This document shows, piece after piece, positions 1-13,399 of a stretch of 64,000 nucleotides of DNA (positions within the stretch are counted from its first letter, which is position 1; the number at the start of each line of letters is the position of its first letter). The stretch comes from Vespa crabro (lineage: Eukaryota > Arthropoda > Insecta > Hymenoptera > Vespidae). The notes beneath the pieces are model-generated. The model did not search any database, was not told the origin of the DNA, and saw nothing but the letters and a program-made list of their open reading frames with translations. A program made the position numbers and the translations under genes. Where the stretch lies: contig NW_025813595.1 of assembly GCF_910589235.1 (NCBI RefSeq), forward strand, positions 2,294,001 through 2,358,000, given 5' to 3'.

Positions 1-569
1 TTAAAACGATAATAATTATAATAATTATAGTAGTAATAACGTTAATAACAATATTAAAAATAAAAATAATAAGGATAATATGGATAATCATAATAAAATT
101 CATAACCTTAATACCGATAATAACGATAATAACGGTAAAAATAGTAAAATTGATAACTCTAATAACGATTACAAAGGAAATAATAATAATAACAATATCG
201 AAAGTAACAATAATAACGGTAAAAACGATAATAATAATAGTAACAATACTAGTAATAATAATAATGTTAATTACGATAATAACAATAATAATAATAGTTA
301 TAATAGAATTATAAAAATAATAACGATAACAACGATAATAGCAATATCTATAATAACGATAATAAAGACAATAATAATAACAATAATAATATCGTTTGTA
401 ACTATAATAACGATAATAACCATAATGACGTTAATAACGATAATATCGATAATAATAATAATAATAATAACAGTAATAATAATAATAGTAATACCGATAA
501 TAAATATAATGACGACAATAATAATAATAATAATATTAATAATAATAACGATAATGACAATAATAACGA

Positions 570-1300
570 TAATAATAATAATAATAATAACAATAATATT
601 CACCACATTAATAACAATAATAACGGTTATGTAAAGAATAATATTAATAATATTAACGATGATAATGATAATAACTATACAATCGATAATAATAATTACA
701 ATAATAATCATAATAACTACAATAATGATAATAATAATAATAATTTCAACGATAATAACGATAATTTCGATAATAACAATATTAATAAGAGCGATAGTAA
801 CGTTAATATTAATAACTATAAAATCGATAATAATGATATTAATGAAAATAAGTATAATAATAATAATAAATATAACAATAATAACGATAACAACGATAAC
901 AATATTAACGATAATAAAGTTAGTAATAACAATAATAATAACAATAATAACGATAATAAAGATAGCATTAATAATAAAAATAACGATAATGCCGATAATA
1001 AAGTTAATAATAATAATAATATCAATTATAATACTAACTATAATAACGATAATAACAATAATAGTAATAATAACCACAAAAATAATGATAATAACGATAA
1101 CAATAATAATAACACTATCAATATAAATAATTACAATAGTAACGATAATAACATTAGGACGATAATAATAATAATAATATTAACGATAATATCGATAATG
1201 AAGATAATAACGATAATAAGGTTAATAACATTATAGTTATTAACGATAAAAACGACAATATACATAATAACAATTACAATTATAAAGATATTAATGAAAA
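570..1300 (+). repeat. Older copy of the 0.75-kb TCACCACATT module
   Basis: This is the most diverged of three related copies; the other two are 54,973-55,748 and 58,032-58,807. All three start near a TCACCACATTAATAAC tract followed by ATAACGGTTATG and run through a CCAC-containing tract to TAACATTATAG(T/A)TATTAACG. The two downstream copies are nearly identical to each other, while this one has many differences, so it represents an older split. Related but weaker TTATG-type tracts lie at about 13,080 and 30,010. Confidence 0.65.
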
Positions 1301-2114
1301 TAACGATAATAATGATAATAAAGTCAATAATAATATTAGTATTAACGATAATAATGATAACAACGATAATAATAAAATCGAAAATAATGACAATAATAAT
1401 AATATTAATACCGATAATAATGTTAATAACGATAACATCGGTAATAATATAAACAATAATATCGATAATAACGATATTAACGATATGATAATAATAATAA
1501 TAATTTCGTTAATTAGGTTAATTACGAAAATATCGGTAATAAACACGATAACGGGGAAATCGATAATAACGATAATAACGACATTAAATGTAATAATAAT
1601 AACGATAATAATGATAATATCGATATTAATAATTGCGATAATGTCGACAAATGTAATAATAATATTAATGGTATTGACGATAATAACGATAATAGTAATT
1701 ATAATAATAACGATAATAACGATAGTAACGCATAATAATAATTACAACAATAAAAATAGTAATAATAAAAATAATAATGATGATAACGATATTGACGATA
1801 ATAATAACAATATTAACAACGATATTAAGTAATTAACGATAACATCATGAATAATAAAAATAATATTGATAATAACGATAATAACGATAATAAAATTAAT
1901 AATATTATCGATAATTGCGATAATAACGATAATAAAATATTAATAGAAATAAGAATAAAGATAATATCGCTATTAACGATAATATCGATAATAATTATAA
2001 CGAAAATAACAAGGATAATAATAATCATAATAGGTAATAAGGATAAATACGATAACATCGATAATAATAATAGCCATAATATCGATAATAACTATAATAA
2101 CGACATTAATAATG

Positions 2115-2147
<33 letters not shown>

Positions 2148-2764
2148 TGAAGAAGGATAAAAACCATAATTACGATAACAACGATAATATCGACAATGAT
2201 AATAATAATATTAACGATAATAATGATAATAACGATAATAATATTAATAATAACATTAAAAACAATAATAACGATAATAACAATAATAATAACAGCATTA
2301 CAAACAATAATATCGAAAATAACGATAAATACGATAATAATTATAACAATTAAATCGATTATAACAATTAGTTATATAATACTATTAACAATAATATCGC
2401 TGACAACGATAATAACGATAATGGTAATAATAATAATAAAGATAATAAATATTATAATAATAATAATAATAACGATAAAAGCTTTAAAATCGATAATAAT
2501 AATAATTACGATAATAAGGGTACTAACGATAGTAACGATAATAAATATATCAATTAAAACGATAATAACGATATTAACGATAATAATGATAATAACAATA
2601 AGACCGATAGTAATGATACGATAATAACGATTACTGTAATGTTAATATTACCGATAGTTTCAATAATAACGATAATAACATTAGTAATAATAACAATAAT
2701 AAAAATAATAACGATAATTCCGTTAATAATGATAATAATAATAGCAATATTCACATTAATACCG

Positions 2765-2766
<2 letters not shown>

Positions 2767-2804
<38 letters not shown>
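2767..2804 (+). repeat. Pure (AAT)n microsatellite run
   Basis: This is an uninterrupted AAT run of about 38 bases inside otherwise degenerate satellite. The related block at about 61,175-61,195 carries a shorter run at the same place, so the length is polymorphic between copies. Confidence 0.7.
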
Positions 2805-2806
<2 letters not shown>

Positions 2807-3300
2807 TTAATAACGACAATGACAATACAAACGATAATAAAAATAACGATAATATCGAAAATAGTAATAATAATACTACGGACAGAAAAAAAATAACGAT
2901 AAGGACAATAATAATAATAATAATTATAACGATTATAACGATAAATACAATAATAACGATAATAATAATAATAATAATAATAATAACGATAAGAACACTA
3001 ATAATGAGAAGAATATGAACGATAATAACAATAATAAGGATAATAATAATTACAATAATAACGATACCAACGACAATAACGATAAAAATAATAATAATAA
3101 TAATAACGAAAATAACGATAATAATGATGTCAACGATAATAATAATAACAATAAGAAAGATATTAACGATAATAACGATTATACGGATTATAAGAATATG
3201 ATAATATCGATAATAGTAATAATAATAAGAACGATAATGAAGATAAAACGATAAAAATGATAATAACTATAATAACGATAATTGCAATAATAACAGTAAT

Positions 3301-4149
3301 GATAATAGCAATAATATCAATAATACCGGTAATAACGATAATATCGCTAATAATAATAATGATAATAATTGTAATAGCGTTATAAACAATATCAATATTA
3401 TCGATAATATTGACAATATTAAAGATATTAATGATAATAATTTTAAAACGATAATAATTATCATAATTATAGTAGTAATAACGATAATAACGATATTAAA
3501 AATAAAAATAATAACGATAAAATAGATAATAATAATAAAACTTATAATGTCTATAACGATAATAACGATAATAATAATAAAATTGTTAACGCTAATAATG
3601 ATAATAAAGGTATAATATAATTAATAAGGACGATAATAATGATTATAATGGGAATAATAATAATTACAATATCGATAATAACGATAGTAACGGTAAAAAC
3701 GATAATAATAATAGTAATAATTCTAGTAATAATAATAATGATAGTTACGATAATAACGATAATAAAAATGGTTATAATAACATTATAACAAGAATAACGA
3801 GAACAACGATATTAACGAAATCTATAATAACGATAATATAGACAATAATAATAACAATAATAATATCGATAATAACTGTAATAATGATAGTATCCATAAT
3901 GACGATAATAACGATAATATCGATAGTAATAATAATAATAATAACAGTAATATCGAAAATAACGTTAATAACGACAGTAAAAATAATAATAATAATAATA
4001 CTATCCATAATGCAGATAATGACGCCAATAATAATAATTATAATAATATTAGTAATAATAACGATAATGGCGATAATAATAATAGTATTAATAACAATAT
4101 TAAAAATAATAACGATAATAACTATAATAACCATAATATAATAATAATA
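3301..4149 (+). repeat. Satellite with landmarks L, V and T (copy 2)
   Basis: Landmark L lies at 3,441, preceded by the usual GATATTGACAATATTAAAGAT-like leader. V is at about 3,773 and T at 4,081. The order matches 1-420, 11,890-12,200 and 28,790-29,180, though internal distances differ by tens to hundreds of bases. After T the sequence passes into the block shared with 31.6 kb, so this is a junction between two module families. No coding signal was found. Confidence 0.6.
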
Positions 4150-5240
4150 ATGAAGATAAAAACGATATTAACGATAATAATGTCAGTAATAATAACAATA
4201 ATAATTATTATAACGATAACAATTATAATTACGATAATAACGATAATAACAATAATAATAATAGTAATAATTAAGATAATAACGATACTAACGATAATAA
4301 GGATATTGACAATAACAATAATAACGACAATAGCAATTATAATCCTTAACGATATTTATATTTATCAAAATAGCAATAATATTGATAATAATGATAATAA
4401 CGATAGTAATAGTAGCAATAATAACAATAATAACACTAATAACGATAATTGCGATAATAATAGTAATAATAATAACGATAATAACAATAATATAGTTAAT
4501 AAGGTTATTACCGATGATAATGATAATTATAATATTCATAATAACTATATTAAGGATATTATCGATAATAATAATAACGATAATAATGATCGGAATAATA
4601 TCGATGAAATCGATAAAATCGAAAATAATAATAAAAACTTTAACGTAAAAAACGATAATAATAAAAATAATTTTATTGTTAATAACCATAATAATAATAA
4701 TAATAATAGCAATATTAGCCATAACAAGGAAAATAACGAGTATAATAATAACGATAATAACATAATAATAATAATTATAATATCGATAGTAACAATAATA
4801 ACTATAATGACGATAATAACGATAATGATAATAACAATAATGACGATGGATATAACAACGATAATATCTTTAATAACGATAATAACAATAATAATAATAG
4901 CGATAATAAAGATATTAACGTTAATAACGAAAATAATAAAAACAATTAAAACGATAATAACAATAATTATGATAATATCATTAAAAATTATAATAGTGAT
5001 AGCATTAATAACGATATTTTCGATAATAATAATAATAAAAAAGATAATAAAATTATTAACGATAATAACGATAAGAAAGAAAATAAGGATAATTATAATT
5101 ACAATTAAAACGATAATAACAATAATTATGATAATAACAATAATAATTATAATAGTGATTGCTTTAACAACGATATTTACGATAATAATAATAATAATAA
5201 AGTAAATAACATTATTAACAATAATTACGATAATAACGAT
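4150..5240 (+). repeat. Segmental duplication block B, copy 1, with an internal 159-bp tandem duplication
   Basis: This block is colinear with 31,600-32,680. The motif CAATTAAAACG occurs at 4,943 and 5,102 here and at 32,379 and 32,538 there. Both pairs are 159 bp apart and both are offset by exactly 27,436, so the tandem duplication predates the segmental copy. Other shared landmarks are a TTTATCAAAATA tract (about 4,352 / 31,799), GGTTATTACCGATGATAA (about 4,502 / 31,939), AATATCGATGAA (about 4,597 / 32,035) and GACGATGGATATAA (about 4,843 / 32,278). The block is satellite only. Confidence 0.8.
4925..5235 (+). repeat. 159-bp tandem duplication (two units)
   Basis: Each unit starts near AAAACAATTAAAACG, continues through CAATAATTATGATAAT, a TATAATAGTGAT tract and an AACGATATT(T/A) tract, and ends in GATAATAATAATAAT. 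The start motif recurs 159 bp apart (4,943 and 5,102). The spacing is a multiple of three and so keeps the triplet phase. Confidence 0.75.
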
Positions 5241-6430
5241 AATTACAATAATAACGATATAGATAAAAATAATACTATAGATAATTCCGAAAATAATCAT
5301 AACTATATTAACGATAATAACGATAAAAATAATAATAGTGATAATAATATCAACGATAATAACGGTAATAACGATAATAATAATAATAAAGAAAATAACG
5401 CAATTAACGATAATAACGTTAACAATAATAACAATAACAACGATAATAACTATATTAATAATAACAATAATAAAATCGATGATGAGGATAATAAATATAA
5501 GAACGATAATAGTAATAACAATAACAAAAATAATAACGATAATTACGATAATAATGTTTATAATAAGAAAGGTAATAATAATTATAAAATTCATAATAAT
5601 TATAATTTCGATAATAACGAACGTAACAGTAATAATTGTAATATTAAGAACGATAATAACGATAATAACGATAATAATAATAACTATAAAAACGATATAA
5701 ACGATAACAACAATAATAATAATTAAAATAACTATACTAATAGTAACATCAATAACAATAATAACGATTATAACAATAATAACATTTAAAACGATAAAAA
5801 TAATAATGAGGTTAATAATAATAATCATATTAGAGATATTAACGATAATAAAAACAATAATAATTATAACAAAAATAATAATAATAATAGTAATCATAAT
5901 AACGATAATATCGATAATAACGATAGTAATAATAACGATAATGACGATAATAATAATAATAATAACGATAATAACGAAAATTACGAGAATGACGATTACA
6001 ATATTATTGATAATAACGTCAATAGTAATAATAATAATAATAATAACGATAATTTCGATAGTAACGAATATAGTAATAACAATAATAACGATATTAGTAG
6101 TAATATTAATAAAGATAATAACGATAATTATGATAATAATTATAATAATAATAAAGATATTAACGATAGTAACAATAATAACGATAATAATAATAAAAAT
6201 ATTAATGATAATATCGAAAATTATAAAAATAGTAATAGCAATAATAACGATAATATCGATAAAATCTATTAATAATAACGACAATAACTATAAGAATAAT
6301 AATAAAATATAGATAGTAACAATAATAAAGACAATTAAGATAATAATAATAATAATAATAACGATAATGACGATGATAATAATAACGATCATAACGCTAA
6401 TAACGACAATAATAATACTAATAATATCGA
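5241..6430 (+). repeat. Degenerate satellite; one tract shared with 16.5 and 26.4 kb
   Basis: This is A-rich triplet satellite without genes. The tract CAATATTATTGATAATAACG at 5,999 recurs at 16,558 (offset 10,559) with similar downstream sequence for about 260 bp, and again at about 26,435. At 16.49 and 26.36 kb the upstream 70 bases (GGTAATGTTAA and following) are also shared. Nothing else distinctive was seen. Confidence 0.6.
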
Positions 6431-7690
6431 TAATAACGATATCAATGGCATTAAGGAAAATAACGTTTATAAAAATAATCTTATTAAAGATAAGAACGAT
6501 AATAAAGATACTAACAATAATAGCGATAATAATAATAACTATATTAAGGATAATATCGCGATAAAATGTCACAATATTCACGATAGTATCAATAATAATA
6601 ATAACAACAAAAACAATAATAACGATAATAACAATAATAAAATTTATAATAATAACGATAATAACGATTATAACGTTAATAATAATATTAACAGTATTAA
6701 CGATAATAGCAATGAGTTTCTAACGATAATAATAATAATGACTATGATGATAAGAAAGATAATAATACTAATAATCATAAAAATAATAACGTCAATAACG
6801 ATAATAATGATAATAATTGAAGTAATAATAACAATATTAAGATTAATAATTATAATAACTATTATAACGATAATAGAATTAATAATAATAAAAGTAATAA
6901 CAATAATAACCATAATAATGCATATAACATTGTTAACGATAATAATATTAACGATTATAACGATAATAACAATAATAATAATAATAATAATATAGATAAC
7001 AACGATAATAACGATAATAATGACAGTAATAAAAACATCAATTACGATAATAACATTAACAATGATAATAACGATAATAACGATAATAACAATAATAGTA
7101 ATAGTAATAATCAAGATAATAACGATATTTACAATAATAAGGATAATAACAATAAAAATAATAACGATAATGATGTTAATTATATACACGATAAAGTCGA
7201 TAATATCGATAATAATAATAACAAATTTAACGATAATGTCGATTATAATATTAACAATATTAACGATATTATCGAACATAATAATAATATTATAAACCTT
7301 ACCGACGATAATAATAATAACATTATTAACGATAATAACGATAATTACTATAATAATAATAACGATATTAACGATAACAAAAGTTGTAATAATAACAATA
7401 ATAACAATAATAGCAATAATAAGGATATTACCGATAATAAGGATAATTATAAAATTCATAATAACTATCATCCGAATAATATCGATAATTATAATAACGA
7501 TATTAACGTTAAAATCGATAATAATAATAATATTATTAATGATATGATCGATATTAATAATAATCATAATAACATTAATAACAAAAATAACGATAATAAC
7601 AATATTAACGATAATTACGATTAATATAATAATAACGAAAATAGTGATAATAACGATATTCGCAATTATAATAATAATAATAATAATAAT
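6431..7690 (+). repeat. Segmental duplication block C, copy 1
   Basis: This block is colinear with 36,640-37,740. Anchors are GATATCAATGG (6,438 / 36,647, offset 30,209), GACTATGATGATAAGAAAG (6,740 / 37,013, offset 30,273) and ATAATTACGATTAA (7,611 / 37,661, offset 30,050). The drift of the offset shows net indels of about 60 and 220 bp. Part of it (7,190-7,400, around TATAAACCTTA) also matches 18,520-18,730 at offset 11,326. A third partial copy lies at 26,880-27,340. There is no coding content: the 299-residue Ile/Val frame on the - strand (6,668-7,567) is stop-free repeat. Confidence 0.75.
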
Positions 7691-8992
7691 AACGAGAATA
7701 ACGATAATAAAGATAATAATAATAATAACAAATATAAAGAAAAAATAATAATAATAATAACGATAATAGAGATAATAAAGACAATAATAGCAGTAATAGT
7801 ATCAATAATCATAGTAATAATTATAATAATGATAATATCGATAATAATAACAATGAACAAATTAATAGAAATGATAATAATTGCGATAATAACGATAATG
7901 ATATTAATAACAATAATAATAATAGCAACAATAACGATAATTAAGAAAATAAAAAATATAATTAAAACGATACTAAGGATAAGAACGATATCATCAATAA
8001 TATTAATAAGGAAAATAAGGATAATATCGATTATATTAATAAAAATATTAACAATTATATAGATAATTATAATAATAATATTAACAATAATAACGATAAT
8101 AAAAATATTAACGATACTATGGATAATAAAAATTACGATATTTACGAATATAACGATAATAGAAATATTAATAATACCAATAATAAGGATAATAAAGATA
8201 TCGTCGATAATAATAATAACAATAATAAAGATAATCTAGATATTAATATTATCAATATTAAAGATAATAAGGATAATTTTAATAATAATAATAACGATAA
8301 TAACGGTATTAACGATAAATATAATAACGATAATAACGATATTAACGACAATGACGATAATAACAATAATAATAATAAAAATAAAGATAATAACGAATTT
8401 AGTGGAAATAACGATAATAATAACAATATTAACAATAATAACGATAATAGGGATAAAAACGTTAATAATTTTAGTAATTATAACAATAATAATATTACTA
8501 ACGATAATAACGATATTATAGATTCTAATAATAACAATAATAACGTTGATATCGATAATAATAACAATATTAACGATAATATCGATAATAATAATAATGA
8601 CAATAACAACCACAAAAAAGGTAATAGCGATAATAATATAAACGATAATAACAATAATACTAATAATAATACTATCTATAATAACAATAATAATGATAAC
8701 AATAAAAATAATAATATCAATAGTTACAATAATAAAGAAATTAACGATAATAATAATGATGATAATGACGATAATAGTAATAATAATAATAACGCTTATA
8801 ACGATATTATCGATTATAATAATATTTCTAATAAAGATAAAAACATATTAATAATAACAACAAAAACGATAATAACGATAATAATGATAATAACGATAAT
8901 AAAAAAATAATAATATTAATGAGAAGAATAACGATGATACCGATAATAACGGTAATAATAATAATATATAAAAATATAATATCGTTAATAAG

Positions 8993-9024
<32 letters not shown>

Positions 9025-9179
9025 TCATAATAAAAATAATGACTATAATAATGATAACAATAATAACGTTAAGGAGAAAAATAACGATAAAAATTATAAC
9101 CATAAATTCGATAACAACGATAATAACGGTAATATTAATAAAAATAATATCGATTATAAGGATAATAAAGATAAGAACG
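7691..9179 (+). repeat. Degenerate satellite, no distinctive landmark
   Basis: The stretch shows AATAACGAT-type repeat throughout, with local runs of AAT and AAG-containing variants. Around 8,119-8,870 the Asn/Asp frame stays open for about 250 codons. This is expected from the repeat, because two + frames lack stops until an indel or an A-to-T change. I see no gene, RNA or regulatory signal. Confidence 0.6.
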
Positions 9180-9317
9180 ATTATAATAATAGCAATAATA
9201 ACAATAATAACAATAATAACTATAATAACAATAGTAATAATAATATATATATTGATATATATAGTAATATAGAATAAATATATAGATAGTGTTTATAAGG
9301 AAGATATTAAATAAGAA
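9180..9317. other. CpG-free AT island with TATA core
   Basis: No CG dinucleotide occurs for 138 bases, and from 9,241 to 9,300 the triplet phase is lost in favour of alternating TATATAT and GATATATATAG tracts followed by GATAGTGTTTATAAGG. It differs clearly from the flanking satellite in dinucleotide pattern. It could be a unique insertion, a slippage-derived (TA)n tract or a remnant of pre-satellite DNA. No gene or known element is recognisable. Confidence 0.6.
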
Positions 9318-10249
9318 CGACAATAAAGAAAATAACGATAATAACGATAATAAGGACAATAATAATAATAATAAAACGATAATAAAGACAATTTCGGTTA
9401 TAATAATTACGATAATAACGTTAATATCGATTAAAGTAATAACAATAAAAACGAGAATAAAGATAATAATAACAATAATAACAATAATAACGAAAATAAC
9501 GTCAATAAAAATTATATTATGTACGATAATAACGATATGAAAGAAATTAACGATAATAACGATAATAACGGCAATAATAATAATAATAAGAATAATAACG
9601 ATAACTACAAAAAGAAGATAATAGTAATAGTAATAATAATGAATAAAAGGATAATAACGATAACAACTATTATAATAATAATAATAATAATAAAGATAGT
9701 AAAGATATGAACGATATTAACAATATTAACAATAATAAAGATAATTATAATACGATAATAACGATTACCGTAATAATAATAATATTGATAGTAACAAAAA
9801 TTACGATAATAGTGAAAATAATAATAATAATAAAAATAATAAAGATATTAACGATAACAACGATATTAATGCTAATAACAATAATCATTACAATAATAAT
9901 GACAATAGTAACGTTAATATCAATAATAATGAGAATTATAATAATGATAATAAAGTTAATAACTTTAATATTAATAACAATATTAATGATAACAACGATA
10001 ATAACAAAATTAATAATAAGAACGAAAATAAGGATAATCACGATTACAACGATAATAATAATAACAATAATAATGATAATACGTTAGTAATCGTAGTAGT
10101 AATGACAATAATAACGATAAGAACTGCAATTACGGTAAAAATAGTAACGATAATAACGTTAATATCGATAATAATAATAACAATATTAACGATAATAACG
10201 ATAATAGTAATAATAAAAGTGATAATAACGATAATATTGAAAATAACGA
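9318..10249 (+). repeat. Degenerate satellite, no distinctive landmark
   Basis: A-rich triplet satellite resumes after the AT island. The pattern is the same as elsewhere. I found no long copy of this stretch elsewhere in the window by eye, and no gene signal. Confidence 0.55.
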
Positions 10250-11760
10250 TAATAATAATACTATAATAACGACAATACCAATAATAATAACAACGATAAC
10301 AACGATAATAACGATAATAATATTAACAATAATATCGATAACTACTATCATTCCTATAATTATAATAATAGTAAAAACGATAATAAGGATAATTACGAAA
10401 AAAACGGTAATAACGATAATAACGATAATAACGGTAATAATTATAACAATAATGACGATAATAACGATAATTACGATAATAATTATATTAACGATAATTA
10501 TAACAATAATAACGATGGGAAAGATTATGAAGATATTAATAATAACAATTATTACGACAATAATAATAAGAATAATAACGATATTAACGATATTAGCGAT
10601 AGTAACGATAATTACAATAACAATGACAACTATAATAACGATAAGTACAATTATAATAATGACAATAATAACGAAAAAAGTAATAATAATTATCACGATA
10701 AAAACGATAATAACAATAATAATAATAACAATAATAAACATAATAAAGACATCAACGATAGTAATTGTAGTAATAAAAACAGTAATAACAATACTAAAGA
10801 TAATAACGATATTAACGATAAAAATAATATTGATAGTAAGCAAAATATCAATAATAATAAGAACAACATTAACGAAATTATCGATAATAATAACAATAAT
10901 AATAACTATAATAACGACAATAAGGATAATAACAATATTAATAATAACTATAGTAACGATAATACAAATAATAATAATTAAAATATTATCGATAATATCG
11001 ATAATAATAATAAAGATAACAACGATAATTACGATAATAATTATAATAACGATAATTATAACAATAATAATGAAGGGAAAGATTATGAAGATAATAATAA
11101 TAACAATTATTACGACAAAAACAATAAAAATAATAACGATAATAACGTTAATAACGAAATTACGATTATATTTTTAACGATTATATTAATAATATCGATA
11201 ATATTAATAACAATACTAATGATAATAATGATAATAATAATAATAATAACAATAATAACGAAATTAACGATAATAGCGATAATAATAATATCGATAATAA
11301 CGATAATAGTAATTATAATAATAACGATAATAACGATAAGAACGATAATAACAATAATAATAATATTGATAACAATGATAATAACGATATTAACGCTAAT
11401 AGCGATAATAATAAAAACAATATTGACGATAATTGATATAATAAAGATAAAATAGTTAATAATAAGATTAATAACAGCAATAATATATATAATTACGATA
11501 ATAACGACAATAACGATAATAACGATGACAATAGTAGTAATACTAACAATAATAACAATACTGTCGATAATGATGTTGAAGGTATTCATAATAACGATAA
11601 TGATTATAATAATAATAACAATACTAACTATAAAAACGATATTAATAATAGTAATTGTAATAATAATAGCAATAATAACGATAATAAAGATAATTATAAT
11701 AACAATAATAACGATAATAACGGTTATAACGATAAAATTAATAGAAAAATAACAATAATA
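10250..11760 (+). repeat. Segmental duplication block D, copy 1, with an internal 558-bp spaced duplicate
   Basis: This block is colinear with 41,420-43,280. ACTACTATCATTCCTAT lies at 10,341 / 41,503 and GATGGGAAAGATTATGAAG at 10,514 / 41,676, both at offset 31,162. GATAGTAAGCAA (10,832 / 42,097) is at offset 31,265, and ACGATTATATTAA (11,177 / 42,536) at offset 31,359. About 100 bp was therefore gained or lost between consecutive anchors. The GGGAAAGATTATGAAG tract and about 100 surrounding bases are repeated at 11,072, 558 bp after the first; the 41-43 kb copy has only one. No coding content. Confidence 0.75.
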
Positions 11761-12645
11761 TCAATAATAACGATAAAAAAGATATTAACGATAATATTGT
11801 TAATAATAAATACGATAATAATGATAATAGGGGTAAAAACAATATCGATATTAACGATAATATTGACAATGTTAAAGATAATAATGATAATAATTTAAAA
11901 GCGATAATAATAACCATAATTATAGTAATAATAACGATAATAAGGATATTAATAATAAAAATAATAACGATAATATAGATAACAATAATAAAATTCATAA
12001 CGTTAATAATGATAATAACGATAATAACGGAAATTATAAAAAAATTGATAACGCTAATAACGATAATAATAATAGTTATAATAACATTATAAAAATAATA
12101 ACGATAACAACAATAATAACGATATCTATAATAACGATAATAAAGACAATAATAATAATATTAATAATAATAACGTTACTAACGATAATAATAATAGTAT
12201 TAATAACAATATTAAAAATAATAACGATAATAACCATAATAACGATCATAATTATAATAATAACGACATTAATAACTATAATAAATATAATAAAGATATG
12301 GTATTAACGATAAAGGCGACAGTAGTAGTAATAGTAATAACGATAATAACAAAAACAGCGGCAAAAATATAATAATAATAAAGATAATAACGATATTATC
12401 TGAAATAACGATAAAAGCTATAAGATTAATAATAATAAGAACAATAACAACGATAATAACGACAATAAACATAAAAACAGTAACGATAATACGACAATAA
12501 TAATAACAATAATAATAACGATAATAACGATAAAACAATAATAACGATAATAACTTTATTAACGATATCAATAATATCGAAAATAAGGTTAATTTCGATA
12601 TTAATAATACCAATATTAAAGATAATAACGATAATAACGACAATA
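11741..12645 (+). repeat. Segmental duplication block E, copy 1 (landmarks L, V, T, W)
   Basis: This block is colinear with 28,640-29,640. L is at 11,893 / 28,792, T at 12,193 / 29,172 and W at 12,298 / 29,277. The T-W distance is 105 bp in both. After W, further matches include GATATCAATAAT and GGTTAATTTCGATA-like tracts near 12,560-12,605 / 29,550-29,595. Upstream of L the ATAGAAAAATAACAATAATA leader is also shared. Only L and the sequence before it are shared with 38,750-39,120. Satellite only. Confidence 0.7.
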
Positions 12646-12804
12646 GTAGAAATAATAATAAATATTTAAACTATAATAACGACAATAAAAATAATAATAA
12701 GAAAGATAATATCGATATTATCGAAAGTAACGATAATAACGTTAAAAATAATGACAATAATATCAATAATAACAATAATAGCGATTATAACGATAATGAG
12801 GACA

Positions 12805-12841
<37 letters not shown>

Positions 12842-13399
12842 TATTAATGATTACAACGAAAATAATAATAATAATGGTAGTAATAATATCAATAATTACA
12901 ATAATAACGATAAAAAAGATAATAATGATAATTACGATAATAACAGTTATAATAACAACGATAATAACGATAATATCGATAAAAATAATAACAATATTAA
13001 CGATAATAACAGATATAGTAATAATAATAATAACGATAATTACGATAATAACGATAATAATAATAATCGTAACAATAATATTCCCCACAATAATAACAAT
13101 AATAATGGTTATGATAAGAATAATATTAATTAAAATAACGATAATAATGATAATAATAATAATAATAATTAAAATAATAATAATAATAATAATAATATTA
13201 ATAATAATAACAATAATAACAATAAAAACGATTATGATAAGAATAATAATAATAATAATAGCGATAATAATGATAATAACGATAATAAATATAATAATGA
13301 TAATAATAATAATAATTATAACGATAATAACGATAATATCAATAATAATATTAATAATAATAGTAACGTTAATAGTAATAACTATAAATTAGATAGTAA
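12646..13399 (+). repeat. Degenerate satellite with a TTCCCCAC tract
   Basis: A-rich satellite. Near 13,080 a TTCCCCACAATAATAAC tract followed by ATGGTTATGATAAGAATA resembles the TCACCACATT module (599, 55,001, 58,059) and a TCACCCCAATAATAAC tract at about 30,010, so it is probably a diverged member of that family. No gene signal was seen. Confidence 0.5.

Larger units (their letters stand above)
1..3300 (+). repeat. Segmental duplication block A, copy 1
   Basis: This stretch is colinear with 57,390-62,000. Shared landmarks in order (copy 1 / copy 2) are: L, cut by the window start (1 / 57,391); V (299 / 57,685); a TCACCACATTAATAAC tract (599 / 58,059); an ATAACGGGGAAATCG tract (about 1,550 / 59,000); TACAACAATAAAAATAGT (about 1,742 / 59,212); AATATCGCTGACAAC (about 2,392 / 59,517); AATATTCACATTAATACC (about 2,745 / 61,161); AATGAGAAGAATATGAACG, GATG in copy 2 (about 3,002 / 61,681); and GATTATACGGATTATAA (about 3,177 / 61,891). 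Copy 2 holds about 1.3 kb more between the GCTGAC and TTCACATT landmarks. A weaker third copy of the middle part lies at 30,010-31,640. There is no gene here; the long frames are stop-free repeat. Confidence 0.75.

Noticed and set aside
80..634. Asn/Asp-rich frame resembling Asn-rich proteins of AT-rich protists
   Set aside because: The register slips into Ile/Thr codons near 300, other frames are open over the same bases, and there is no domain, start context or codon bias beyond the repeat.
4545..6284. 579-codon Ile/Val 'membrane protein' on the - strand
   Set aside because: It is the ATT-ATC-GTT reading of the satellite, crosses block boundaries, and ends in a Leu/Ser register after a phase slip.
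9241..9300. TATA-type promoter or replication origin
   Set aside because: Only AT alternation is seen; there is no gene downstream and no initiator boxes.
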